A stretch of 64,000 bases of DNA from Palsa-504 sp963756575 (GTDB lineage Bacteria > Actinomycetota > Actinomycetes > Streptosporangiales > Streptosporangiaceae). The notes beneath the pieces were generated by a model. That model searched no databases. It was not told the origin of the DNA and was given only the letters and a program-made list of their open reading frames with translations. Where the stretch lies: assembly GCA_963756575.1 (NCBI GenBank), contig CAVWOM010000001.1, forward strand, positions 806,001 through 870,000. Reading direction: 5' to 3'. Both the position numbers and the translations under genes were made by a program. How positions within the stretch are numbered: the stretch's first letter is position 1; every line of letters begins with the position of its first letter. Below, piece after piece: positions 7,729 through 16,338 of this stretch.

Positions 7729-7751
7729 TTGTTCTATCTATTATAGAACAA
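7729..7751. promoter_or_regulatory. A+T-rich palindromic operator upstream of the NatAB-like exporter
   Basis: TTGTTCTAT (7729-7737) and ATAGAACAA (7743-7751) are exact inverted repeats around CTATT. It is strikingly A+T-rich in this genome and sits at promoter distance from the exporter start. Such sites are typical of GntR/YtrA- or MarR-type dimers. The YtrA-type regulator 2 kb downstream on the same strand is the best local candidate, by inference only. Confidence 0.6.
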
Positions 7752-7822
7752 ACAAGAACCCGGCGTGCGATGTGGCTCTTGGCCAGTGAGGCCGGCGGCA
7801 GCGCGGTGTCGTGTGCCACGTC

Positions 7823-8223
7823 GATGTCACATGGGTGCGGCTCCTTTTCTGTGAGCCCGGTCCCGGGGCGCCCCGGTTCCTGCCTGCTGAGCCCGGGCCC
7901 GGGACGCCTGATCCGGGCGAGGCGTGCGGGGCGTGCGGTACCGGCCGGGGCCGTCCATGGGGCGCGCCGGCAACCACCGCGATGCCACATCAACGTGGTC
8001 TTGACCACCGCAGAGTCACATTGACGTGGCTGCCCGGGCCGGCGCCGGGTGGCGGGCGGGAGATCCGGGGCTGACGGGCCGGGCTGACGTGGCTGGGGGG
8101 CCGGGCCGGGCTGACGGGGCTGGGGGGCCGGGCCGGGCCGACGGGGCTGGGGAATACCGGGCGGCCCGGCTCGCAGCGGCCGCCGGGCCGCTCACACGAA
8201 AGGAGCCGCACCCATGGAACATC
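7823..8223. repeat. Inverted repeat pair flanking a G-rich tandem array
   Basis: Left arm 7823-7856 and right arm 8190-8223 are inverted copies of about 34 nt with four mismatches. Each, read outward, carries AAAGGAGCCGCACCC followed by ATG and ACATCG. A second, weaker inverted match involves the GGCAACCACCGCGATG region near 7970 and GTGGTGGTTGCCGG near 8255. Between the arms are 27-bp tandem repeats. The block fills most of the 740-bp gap between two divergent ABC operons and may be a duplicated-inverted leader or a decayed small mobile element. Confidence 0.55.
8078..8154 (+). repeat. 27-bp G-rich tandem repeat, nearly three copies
   Basis: Copies at 8101-8127 and 8128-8154 differ at only a few positions (core CCGGGCTGACGGGGCTGGG), preceded by a partial copy from 8078. 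The purine-rich strand has several GGG runs and could form slipped or quadruplex structures. It is non-coding and lies in the leader region of the ABC operon that starts at 8425. Confidence 0.75.
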
Positions 8224-8357
8224 GCTGTTGTTGCGGCCGCCGCAGCGTCACATCGTGGTGGTTGCCGGCGGCCGGGATCCTGGGGCGGGCGCGAGCTGCG
8301 GACGACCAGCCGGCGGCTCATCCTGCAGGAGTACGCCGTAATCATCACCGGGGGTGA
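8214..8357 (+). CDS. Short upstream ORF, cysteine-rich start (possible leader peptide)
   Basis: A 47-codon frame opening MEHRCCCGRR with an excellent AAAGGAG 9 nt before the ATG. It ends 67 bp before the ABC ATPase start. Three consecutive Cys codons near the start recall cysteine-responsive leader ORFs in mycobacteria. The rest is Arg/Ala-rich and has no family match. The inverted copy of the same ribosome-binding site at 7823-7856 leads into ATG-TGA, so it encodes nothing. Treat it as a hypothesis. Confidence 0.3.
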   Translation: MEHRCCCGRRSVTSWWLPAAGILGRARAADDQPAAHPAGVRRNHHRG

Positions 8358-8424
8358 CGCGGTGGCCATCGGCTGCCGGGCAGGATGAGGACGGCCTGAG
8401 AAAATTGCAGAGAGGACAGTTGTC

Positions 8425-9369
8425 ATGATTGAGGTACGGGGGCTCACGAAGCGGTACGGCGATAAGGTCGCCGTCGATGACCTGACGTTCGGCGTCGGTC
8501 CGGGCAAGGTCACCGGCTTCCTCGGGCCGAACGGGGCAGGCAAGACCACCACGATGCGCTGCATCCTCGGCCTTGATTACCCGGACAAGGGCGCGGTCGT
8601 CATCGACGGCAAGTCGTTTCGCGATTTCGCCTATCCGATGCGCGAGGTCGGCGCGCTGCTCGAGGCGAAGGCGGTGCACGGCGGCCGGTCGGCCTACAAC
8701 CACCTGCTCTGCCTGGCCCAGACCAATAACCTGCCCCGGCGCCGGGTCGGCGAGACCCTTGAGCTGGTCGGCCTGACCGAGGTGGCGACGAAGCGGTCTA
8801 AAGGGTTTTCCCTGGGCATGAGCCAGCGCCTGGGTATCGCCGCCACGCTGCTCGGCGACCCGAAGATGGTCATGTTCGACGAGCCGGTCAACGGCCTCGA
8901 CCCCGAGGGCATCCTCTGGATCAGGAACCTGATGAAGGGCCTGGCGGCCGAGGGCCGGACGGTCTTCGTCTCCAGCCACCTGATGTCGGAGATGGAAAAC
9001 ACCGCCGATCACCTGATCGTGATCGGCCGCGGCCGGCTGATCGCCGACTGCACGATGAAGGACTTCGTCGCCCGGGCCTCCGGCGCGGCCGTCCGGGTGC
9101 GCACGCCGTCGGCGGATCAGCTCGTGCGGGCGGTCAGCGCGAAGGGCGCCACCGCCAGCGCCGGCGATGACGGGTCGATCGAAGTGCGCGGCCTGCTGGC
9201 CGAGCAGATCGGCGACCTGGCTTTCAGCGAGGGCATCCGGCTGCACGAACTGACCACGGTGCGGGCCTCACTGGAAGAGGCCTTCATGGAGCTGACGGCG
9301 GACAGCGTGGAGTACCGCGCCGACGCGCCCGGACAGCCAGCCAGCGTAATGACGGGAAGCGGGGTCTGA
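8425..9369 (+). CDS. ABC transporter ATP-binding protein (drug-exporter type)
   Basis: A 314-residue ATPase of the DrrA/CcmA-like class. It has Walker A GPNGAGKTTT, a signature region FSLGMSQRLGIAATLLGDP, Walker B MVMFDEPVNGLDPEG and the H-loop VSSHLMSEME. The C-terminal domain ends with ASLEEAFMEL, a conserved closing motif in actinobacterial ABC-2 ATPases. A GAGAGGAC ribosome-binding site precedes the ATG. The permease gene follows after 3 bp. It is closely related in layout to the frameshifted copy at 18348, indicating duplicated exporter modules. Confidence 0.94.
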   Translation: MIEVRGLTKRYGDKVAVDDLTFGVGPGKVTGFLGPNGAGKTTTMRCILGLDYPDKGAVVIDGKSFRDFAYPMREVGALLEAKAVHGGRSAYNHLLCLAQTNNLPRRRVGETLELVGLTEVATKRSKGFSLGMSQRLGIAATLLGDPKMVMFDEPVNGLDPEGILWIRNLMKGLAAEGRTVFVSSHLMSEMENTADHLIVIGRGRLIADCTMKDFVARASGAAVRVRTPSADQLVRAVSAKGATASAGDDGSIEVRGLLAEQIGDLAFSEGIRLHELTTVRASLEEAFMELTADSVEYRADAPGQPASVMTGSGV

Positions 9370-9372
9370 CCC

Positions 9373-10311
9373 ATGACAACGACAACGGCGGACGTCAGGC
9401 TGCCCGCGCTGCCGCCGGCCACCGGCCGGGCCGGCCTGCGCGGGGTGCTCGCCTCGGAGTTCACCAAGCTCCGCTCGGTCCGGTCCACCTACTGGACCCT
9501 CGCCGCGCTGATCATCGTCAGCGTCGGCATCGCGGCCATCGCCGGTTTCGGCATCGCGTCCAATATCCACAACAACCCGCAGAACAAGCCGGGGACGGAC
9601 GCCACCCAGGCGTCGCTGATCGCCTTCTTCGAGCTCGGCCAGCTGATCATCGCGGTGATCGGCGCCATGAGCATCACGTCCGAGTACTCCACCGGGATGA
9701 TCCGCACCTCGATGACCGCGATGCCCCGGCGCGGCACCGTCTACCTCGCGAAGCTGATCGTCCTCACCACGGTGGCCCTGGTCGTCTCGCTGGTGACCTC
9801 GTTCGTCTCGTTCTTCGTCGGCCAGGCGGCGATGTCCGGCTCGGGCGTGAGCGCGTCGCTGTTCCACTCGGTCACGATCCCGATGAACGCCCTGGTGAAG
9901 GGGCCCGCGGGCGGCCCGGGCAACGGGCCGCCCAGCGTGACGTTCCAGGGCACCCAGACGATCTCGCCGGGCACCGTGCTCGCCGCCGTGATCGGCACCG
10001 CGCTGTTCGTCACCGTGGTCGCGCTGATCGCGTTCGGCCTCGGCGCGATCATCCGGCACACGGCCGGCGCGATCACCTCCGCCATCGGCCTGATGTTCGT
10101 GCTGTCGGTCATCATCCAGATCCTGCCGGACAACTGGCGCTGGGACATCATGCGGTTCTTCCCCGACGCGGCGGGCCGGGTGCTCTCGGTCACGGTGGGC
10201 CCGTCCAACCCGCACCTGTGGTCCGCCTGGCCGCAGTTCCTGGTCACGGTGATCTGGGCCGTCGTCATCGTCGGAGCCGGCGGGTACCTCTTCCGCAAGC
10301 GCGACGCCTAG
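9373..10311 (+). CDS. ABC-2 type exporter permease
   Basis: A 312-residue permease with six predicted membrane spans. The N-terminal cytoplasmic part carries GVLASEFTKLRSVRSTYWTL, the conserved EF/EW-KLRS-RST lead of this family. SITSEYSTGMIRTSMTAMPR follows after the second span and is the usual ATPase-contact loop. It ends GGYLFRKRDA, a common C-terminus for these permeases. Spacing and order with the preceding ATPase show one exporter. The substrate is unknown; relatives pump antibiotics or lipids. Confidence 0.93.
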   Translation: MTTTTADVRLPALPPATGRAGLRGVLASEFTKLRSVRSTYWTLAALIIVSVGIAAIAGFGIASNIHNNPQNKPGTDATQASLIAFFELGQLIIAVIGAMSITSEYSTGMIRTSMTAMPRRGTVYLAKLIVLTTVALVVSLVTSFVSFFVGQAAMSGSGVSASLFHSVTIPMNALVKGPAGGPGNGPPSVTFQGTQTISPGTVLAAVIGTALFVTVVALIAFGLGAIIRHTAGAITSAIGLMFVLSVIIQILPDNWRWDIMRFFPDAAGRVLSVTVGPSNPHLWSAWPQFLVTVIWAVVIVGAGGYLFRKRDA

Positions 10312-10353
10312 CCCCGGCCCCGCCCTATCCCAGCACCCCCGCACCACGCTGTT

Positions 10354-10408
10354 CCATGATCGTGGCCAGAAACGGTCAGATAGCGCCCGAAACTGGCCAC
10401 GATCATGG
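10354..10408. terminator. Long palindrome between convergent ABC genes
   Basis: CCATGATCGTGGCCAG (10354-10369) and its exact reverse complement (10393-10408) flank a 23-nt loop that itself looks symmetric (AAACGGTC...CCCGAAA). It lies 42 bp after the permease stop and about 100 bp before the stop of the convergent permease. A bidirectional terminator fits; so does a dispersed intergenic palindromic repeat. Confidence 0.6.
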
Positions 10409-10440
10409 TCTGGGCGCCTGATACCGCCGCGATGAGCCCG

Positions 10441-10477
10441 GCCCGTTCGTCATAAAGACCTTTTATCCCGAACGGGC
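10441..10477. terminator. Second hairpin in the same convergent gap
   Basis: GCCCGTTCG (10441-10449) pairs with CGAACGGGC (10469-10477), and ATAAA/TTTAT pair inside the loop, giving a stepped hairpin with an A+T core. It is 31 bp upstream of the stop of the convergent permease. A similar CCCGAACGGGC element recurs near 49870. Confidence 0.45.
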
Positions 10478-10507
10478 TGGGCCGCACGCCCCGGTACCGG
10501 CTCGACG

Positions 10508-11724
10508 TCAGATGCTCCACAGGGCCCGCGTCGGGGACAGGCGGGCGGCGCGGATGGCCGGCAGCAGCCCCGCCAGGGTGCCGATGACGACGGCGGCGCC
10601 CAGGCCGCCGGCCCAGGCGCCGGGCGGGATGACGACGGCCTCGCCGCGGTCGCGGGCGTACAGTGCGGTGGCGGCCGCGCCGGCCAGGACGCCGGCCGCG
10701 CCGCCGCCCAGCGACAGCATCACCGCCTCGGCCAGGAACTGGATCCGGATCTGCCCCCGGGTCGCGCCGAGCGCCCGGCGCAGCCCGATTTCCTGGCGGC
10801 GTTCCAGCACCGAGATGATCATGATGTTGGCCACCCCGATCGCGCCGACCAGGAGGGCCACCGCGCCGAGGCCGAGGAACAGGGTGTCGAGCGCGCCCTT
10901 GGCGTCGGCGGCGGCGGTCAGCGCGGCTGACGGCTGGGAGACGGTGACCTGGTTCGGGTTTTCCGGATTGGCCTGCGCGGCCAGCAACCGGTCGACGCGG
11001 GTGGTCACGGCGGGGTCGTGGCCGGTGCGCACGTAGAGCTGCGACGGGTGCCCGTCGAAGCCGAGGTAGCGCTGCGCGGCGGGGAAGCCCACCAGGACCG
11101 CCGAGCCGAGTTCCGGCGCGTAGGTGTCCGGGTCGAGGATCCCGGTCACGGCGAACCACTGCCCCCCGGACGACGGGCTGCTCAGCCAGATCCGCATGCC
11201 GGGACGCACCCGGTCGAAGCCGAGGAGCCGGGCCGTGACGGCGCCGAGCACCGCGACCGGCTCGCGGGCGGTCGCGGCGTTCAGGTAACTGCCCTGGGCC
11301 ACCGCGGTGCCGGCGGCGGCGGGCAGGTCACCGGTGGCGGCCTGCACGCTGAGGCCGCTGGTCTCGACGGCCGGGATCAGCGGTGACTTGTAGACGTTCA
11401 CGCCGCTGACGTTCCCGGTGCCCTGGACGGCGGTGACCCCGGGCAGCCGGGCGATCATCCCCGGTGCGGCGGCGGGCAGTTCCGCGGGGCCACCGCCGAA
11501 GGTCTGGCCGTTGCTGACGGTCAGCAGGTTCGTGCCGAGGGCCTGGATCTCGTCGAGCAGCGCGGCCTGAGAGGAGGCCGCCAGGCCCAGCACGGCGACG
11601 ATCGCGGCGACGCCGATCGCGATGCCGAGCGCCGACAGGCCGGCCCGCAGCTTGCGGGTCCGCAGCCCGATGCTGGCGAGCCCGGCTAGGTCGCAGAGCG
11701 GCAGCCGGACGGCGGCGACGGGGG

Positions 11725-11728
<4 letters not shown>
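10508..11728 (-). CDS. MacB/FtsX-type ABC transporter permease
   Basis: A 406-residue permease. One N-terminal span (GLSALGIAIGVAAIVAVLGL) is followed by a large extracytoplasmic domain (about residues 60-270, MacB periplasmic-core type). Three C-terminal spans include LFLGLGAVALLVGAIGVANI, followed by the mechanotransmission segment ERRQEIGLRRALGATRGQI. MacB proteins work by mechanotransmission rather than lumen transport. The GTG start overlaps the ATPase stop (GTGA). It is the last gene of a lipoprotein-adaptor-ATPase-permease operon, an actinobacterial tripartite-like exporter probably handling peptides or antibiotics. Confidence 0.93.
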
Positions 11729-12437
<709 letters not shown>

Positions 12438-12441
<4 letters not shown>

Positions 12442-13535
12442 GACGCCGGCACCACGACGCGCTGCCCGGGGGACAGCGCCCCGGTCACCTGCACCAGGCC
12501 GGCCGCGTCGTCGAAGATCCCCGGCGTCACCGGGACCCACCGGCGCGTGTTCCGCGGGCCGGTCACCTCGACGTCGTAGCCGCCGCCGGACTGGGCCACC
12601 AGCGCCGTCACCGGCACGGCGAGCACCGGGCCCGGACTGCTCTGCGTGGTCATGTTCACCGTCACCGGCGCCTGGTCCAGGGTGCCCGCCGCGCGTGGAT
12701 CGGTCAGCGTCACCTGGACCGGGATCGTCGTCGCCGGCCCCTGCCCCGACCCGGTGCCGGGCGCGGTGGTCGTCGCCACCGTGCCGACCGCGGACACCGC
12801 GCCTGGTACGGTCGCCCCGGTCGGGAGCGCGACGGTCACCGGGTCGCCCGCCTTCACCTGCGTCTGCATGGCGGCGTCGAGGGGGATCGTGACCACGCGC
12901 CGGTCCGAGGTCGCGGTCAGGACCGGACCGGCCGACGGACCGCCCAGGCGGCCGGTCACCTGGCTCACCCGCAGCGCCTCCGGCTCGAACACGACCTGCC
13001 CGAGGGCCAGGCTTCCGGCCGGGTCCTCGACCCCGAGGTGCGTCTCGAGCCGCTGCACCGCGTAGCTCGTCTCCCAGGAGTAGTAGTCCCAGCCGAGCGC
13101 GGTGACGTCCGCCCGGTCGGCGTCGCCGAGACCGACCAGGTCGTGGTTGAGCTGGGACACGTCCTGGCCGGTGATCCCGGGCCACAGGGGCCGCCAGTCC
13201 GGCACGCCGCCGCCGAGCAGCACCACCGGGCTGCCGTTGCCGGTCCGGTACAGCGCCTGCCCGGGGCGGATCACCCGCCCGGCCGGCGGCAGCCAGGTCA
13301 GCGTCCCGGCGCCCTGGCCGGTCACGGTGTAGGAGCCGGCGTAGCCCAGGGTCGCGGTCACCGGAGTGGTCGCGAGGAGGTCCTGCCGGGTCACCGCGGC
13401 CGTGGCCGGGGCGGGTGCGCCGGGCGGCGCGGCGCCGGGGGTGGCGGCGAGGGAGAACACTCCCGCCCGCCAGGCCGTCACCGCCCCGGCCGCCAGCACC
13501 ACCACCAGGCCGACGGCCAGCCAGCCGGCTCTCAC
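12438..13535 (-). CDS. Efflux periplasmic adaptor (HlyD-like) with peptidoglycan-binding domain
   Basis: A 365-residue secreted or anchored adaptor. An N-terminal membrane segment (WLAVGLVVVLAAGAVTAW) is followed by a barrel-sandwich part (LPPAGRVIRPGQALYRTGNG). A PG_binding_1-like helical domain follows at about residues 110-165 (GITGQDVSQLNHDLVGLGD, later TSYAVQRLETHLGV), then C-terminal adaptor beta domains. Such PG-binding adaptors are the actinobacterial counterpart of MacA. The GTG at 13535 overlaps the lipoprotein stop (GTGA). It links the MacB pump to the cell wall. Confidence 0.85.
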
Positions 13536-14062
13536 GACGTCACCTGCACCGACGGCAACCCCGAGCCCTTGGGCAGCACGTCCTCGCAGTGGCGCGCCTT
13601 GGCGAGCACCGGCGCCGAATGCGGGTCGAAGCCGTCCTGGCTGGCGTTCAGGACGAACACCACGCGCCCGCCAGTAGCGGTGGGATCGGGGAACTTCGGC
13701 AGGCCCTGGGCGCGCATGCACTGGGCGAACTTCAGGTCCTGGGCCAGCTCCTGCTGCTGCTGGGCCGGGGTGAGGGCCTGGTACGGCCACAGGGACTGGC
13801 AGGCGGTCGAGGCCGAGTGGAGCGTGGCGTCACTGACCCCGACCTGCTGCCCCGAGACGATCTTCGGCAGCTGCCCGTTGGCCGGGGCCGGGTAGTCCGG
13901 GATCCCGTGGGAGTGCATGCACCGGGTGAAGGCGACACCGGTGGACGCGGACGCCGCCGCGCCCGTGCTGCCCGTGCTGCCCGGACTGCTGCCGCATGCG
14001 GCGGCCAGCAGCGCCAGGCCGGCCGCGGCGATGAGGGCGCTGACGCGTGGCTGTGGGTTCAT
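13532..14062 (-). CDS. Secreted lipoprotein with two Cys-Met/His-Gly-Pro motifs
   Basis: A 176-residue lipoprotein. The signal peptide ends in the lipobox LLAAACGSS (Cys about residue 23). The mature part holds two similar motifs, FTRCMHSHGIPDYPAP and FAQCMRAQGLPKFPDP, spaced about 80 residues apart, plus a further Cys in the last third. Proteins with the F-xCMRxHG(V/I)P-x-P motif are common in actinobacteria beside MacB exporters and two-component systems; their function is not established. The ATG at 14062 gives a normal-length signal peptide; an in-frame upstream ATG would add 13 unlikely residues. It is the first gene of the exporter operon and divergent from the sensor kinase. Confidence 0.85.
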   Translation of the reverse strand: MNPQPRVSALIAAAGLALLAAACGSSPGSTGSTGAAASASTGVAFTRCMHSHGIPDYPAPANGQLPKIVSGQQVGVSDATLHSASTACQSLWPYQALTPAQQQQELAQDLKFAQCMRAQGLPKFPDPTATGGRVVFVLNASQDGFDPHSAPVLAKARHCEDVLPKGSGLPSVQVTS

Positions 14063-14171
14063 GGTGGCCAGCGTGCCGGCCGCGGGCGGCGAAAGCATCA
14101 CGCGCCGGGAGGAGCGCGGCTACCTCGCTGGAGGGATACGCGGCCGGGGCACCCGGACGTAGCCTGCAGGT

Positions 14172-15668
14172 GTGCTGGATCGCCCGAGTGTGCTCAACCG
14201 GGTACGACGCCGGGCGCGGGGGCTCTCGGGCCGGCTGATCGCCTCCTACATCCTGGTCACGTTCGCCGTCGTGGTCCTGGTCGAGACACTGGTGCTCGGC
14301 TACCAGGTGCTGCCTGCGCTGGCCGGCTCTCAGCTGCAGGCTCAGGTGGACAGCACCGCGAGCAGCTACGCACAGCAACTCACCCGCGATCATCCGCGCG
14401 GCGTGCCGGTCGGCACCGTGCTCGGCGCCCCCGTCCTCGGCGGCTCCAGCCCGGTCCCGGGCGGGCAGGCGATGGCCGCGGTGGTCGCGGTCGGCACCAA
14501 CGGGACGGTCATCGCCTCCTCCGCTCCGGCCAGGTACCCGCCCGGACGGCCGGTGGCGCGCGGCGCGATGGCCGACCCGGCGCTGCCCGCGAACGTGGAC
14601 GGTATAAAGGGGGACGGCAAGTTCTCCCCGTACGGCACGCCCTACGGGGCCGTGCTCTTCGATGTGGTCCGGCTGCCAGGCCGCCCGGCCACGGCCCGGA
14701 CGCCGGAGGGGGAGCCCGCCCAGGTCGCCTACGTCTACGTTCAGGCATCGTGGTCGACTGGGTTCATCAACCCGGTCAGCGGCTGGAGAAAGCTCGGCCA
14801 GCTCGGCGCGGCCGAGCAGAATCTGCTGGTAGTGGTCCCGCTGACGCTGCTCGCCGCCATCGTGCCGGTCGGCTTCCTGTTCGGCCTGGCCGCCTCGTGG
14901 CGCCTCGTCCGCCGGGTCCGCCGCCTGGAGCAGGCCACGCTCGCGGTCGCCGACGGCGACTACACGGTGGCCCTGCCCGCGTCCGGCCGGGACGAGCTCG
15001 GCCGCCTGGAAGCGAACTTCACCACGATGACCCGGCAGCTCGGCTCGGCGATGACCGCGCAGCGGCAGCGCGCCGCCGGCGATGCCCGCGCCGCGGAGCG
15101 GGCCAGGATCGCCCGGGAGATGCACGACGCGATCTCCCAGCACCTGTTCGCGCTGCGGATGATCGCGGCCGGGATGCGCCGCGCCGACCCGGGCCACCAG
15201 CAGGCGCAGGCGATCGAGCGGATCAGCGAGGAGGCACTGCGCGATATGCAGGCGCTGCTGGCCGAGTTGCGCCCGGCCAGCCTGGACGGCGCCGGGCTCA
15301 CCGGGGCCCTGCGGGAACTGTGCGCCAGCTATCACGACCGGCTCGGCGTGGCCGTCGACGCCAGCCTGGACGACGTCACCGTGCCCGCGCCGGCGGGGCA
15401 TGCCCTGCTGCGCGTCACCCAGGAGGCGTGCGCGAACGCCGTCCGGCACGGGGCGGCCCGCAAGCTGGCCGTGTCGCTGACCCGCCAGCCTGGGCACGTG
15501 GAACTCGTCGTCCGCGACGACGGAACCGGCTTCGACCCGGCCGCCGGACCCGCCGGGTCCGGGCTCGCGCACATCCGGGCCCGGGTCGCCGAACTCGGTG
15601 GCACCGCGGATATCGACAGCGCACCCGGGTGCGGCACGTCGGTCACCGTCCGGGTCCCGGTGCCGTGA
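14172..15668 (+). CDS. Sensor histidine kinase, NarL/DesK type
   Basis: A 498-residue membrane kinase. It has TM1 (SYILVTFAVVVLVETLVLGY), an extracytoplasmic sensor of about 190 residues, TM2 (LLVVVPLTLLAAIVPVGFL) and a HAMP domain. The HisKA_3 dimerisation helix contains the phospho-acceptor in AREMHDAISQHLF, followed by the HATPase core (N-box QEACANAVRHG, G-box DDGTGFDP). The GTG start is used; the partner regulator overlaps its stop (GTGA). It is divergent from the MacB-type exporter operon, which it presumably controls in response to an envelope signal or exported compound. Confidence 0.93.
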   Translation: MLDRPSVLNRVRRRARGLSGRLIASYILVTFAVVVLVETLVLGYQVLPALAGSQLQAQVDSTASSYAQQLTRDHPRGVPVGTVLGAPVLGGSSPVPGGQAMAAVVAVGTNGTVIASSAPARYPPGRPVARGAMADPALPANVDGIKGDGKFSPYGTPYGAVLFDVVRLPGRPATARTPEGEPAQVAYVYVQASWSTGFINPVSGWRKLGQLGAAEQNLLVVVPLTLLAAIVPVGFLFGLAASWRLVRRVRRLEQATLAVADGDYTVALPASGRDELGRLEANFTTMTRQLGSAMTAQRQRAAGDARAAERARIAREMHDAISQHLFALRMIAAGMRRADPGHQQAQAIERISEEALRDMQALLAELRPASLDGAGLTGALRELCASYHDRLGVAVDASLDDVTVPAPAGHALLRVTQEACANAVRHGAARKLAVSLTRQPGHVELVVRDDGTGFDPAAGPAGSGLAHIRARVAELGGTADIDSAPGCGTSVTVRVPVP

Positions 15669-16315
15669 CCATCCGCGTGGTGATCGCCGACGACCATCGC
15701 GTCGTCCGGGACGGCCTGTGCTACCTGCTCGGCCAGGAGCCAGGGATCGAGGTCGTCGGCGAGGCCGGCGACGGCCGCCAGGCGCTGGACGTCATGGCGG
15801 CCACCCGCCCCGACGTGCTGCTGCTCGACCTGTACATGCCGGAACGGGACGGGCATTTTGTGCTGGCCGCGCTATGCGACGCGCCCGGCCGGCCCGCCGT
15901 CGTGGTGCTCACCTCCGCCACCGACGACGAGCACCTCGTCCGCGCCATGCGGGCCGGCGCGACCTCCTACCTGCTCAAGACCGCCGCGGGCGATGACGTC
16001 ATCGCCGCCGTCCGCGCCGCCGCGGCCGGCACCGCCAGCCTCAGCCCCGAGCTGCTCACCCGGCTCACCCAGGCCATCCGGCGGCCGCCACCACCGGATC
16101 CGCTGGCGCCGCTCTCGCCGCGCGAACGTGAGGTGCTCGAGCTGATCGCCCGCGGCCACAGCAACCGGCAGATCGCCCGGGACCTCGTGATCGGCGAGCA
16201 GACCGTCAAGACCCACGTCCGCAGCATCCTGGCCAAACTCGGACTGCAGGACCGGGTGCAGGCGGCGGTCTTCGCGCTCCGCCACCAGGGCGACCGCAGC
16301 GCGGGCCAGCCGTAG
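15665..16315 (+). CDS. NarL/FixJ family response regulator
   Basis: A 216-residue regulator. The receiver domain has the acidic pair DDH at residues 9-11, the phospho-acceptor Asp in LLLDLYMP, the conserved T/S in VLTSATD and Lys in LLKTAAG. The C-terminal LuxR-type helix-turn-helix reads LSPREREVLELIARGHSNRQ followed by IARDLVIGEQTVKTHVRSI. It is translationally coupled to the kinase and probably activates the divergent exporter operon. Confidence 0.95.
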   Translation: MTIRVVIADDHRVVRDGLCYLLGQEPGIEVVGEAGDGRQALDVMAATRPDVLLLDLYMPERDGHFVLAALCDAPGRPAVVVLTSATDDEHLVRAMRAGATSYLLKTAAGDDVIAAVRAAAAGTASLSPELLTRLTQAIRRPPPPDPLAPLSPREREVLELIARGHSNRQIARDLVIGEQTVKTHVRSILAKLGLQDRVQAAVFALRHQGDRSAGQP

Positions 16316-16338
16316 CCCCGTCCCGCTTCCGGTCGCCG

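Noticed and set aside
8078..8154. Tandem repeats considered as a CRISPR array
   Set aside because: Units are directly adjacent without spacers, there are fewer than three, and no cas genes are present.
13415..15664. Upstream extension of the response-regulator frame through the kinase gene
   Set aside because: The receiver domain begins exactly at GTG 15665; the upstream part is an out-of-frame shadow of the adaptor, lipoprotein and kinase genes.
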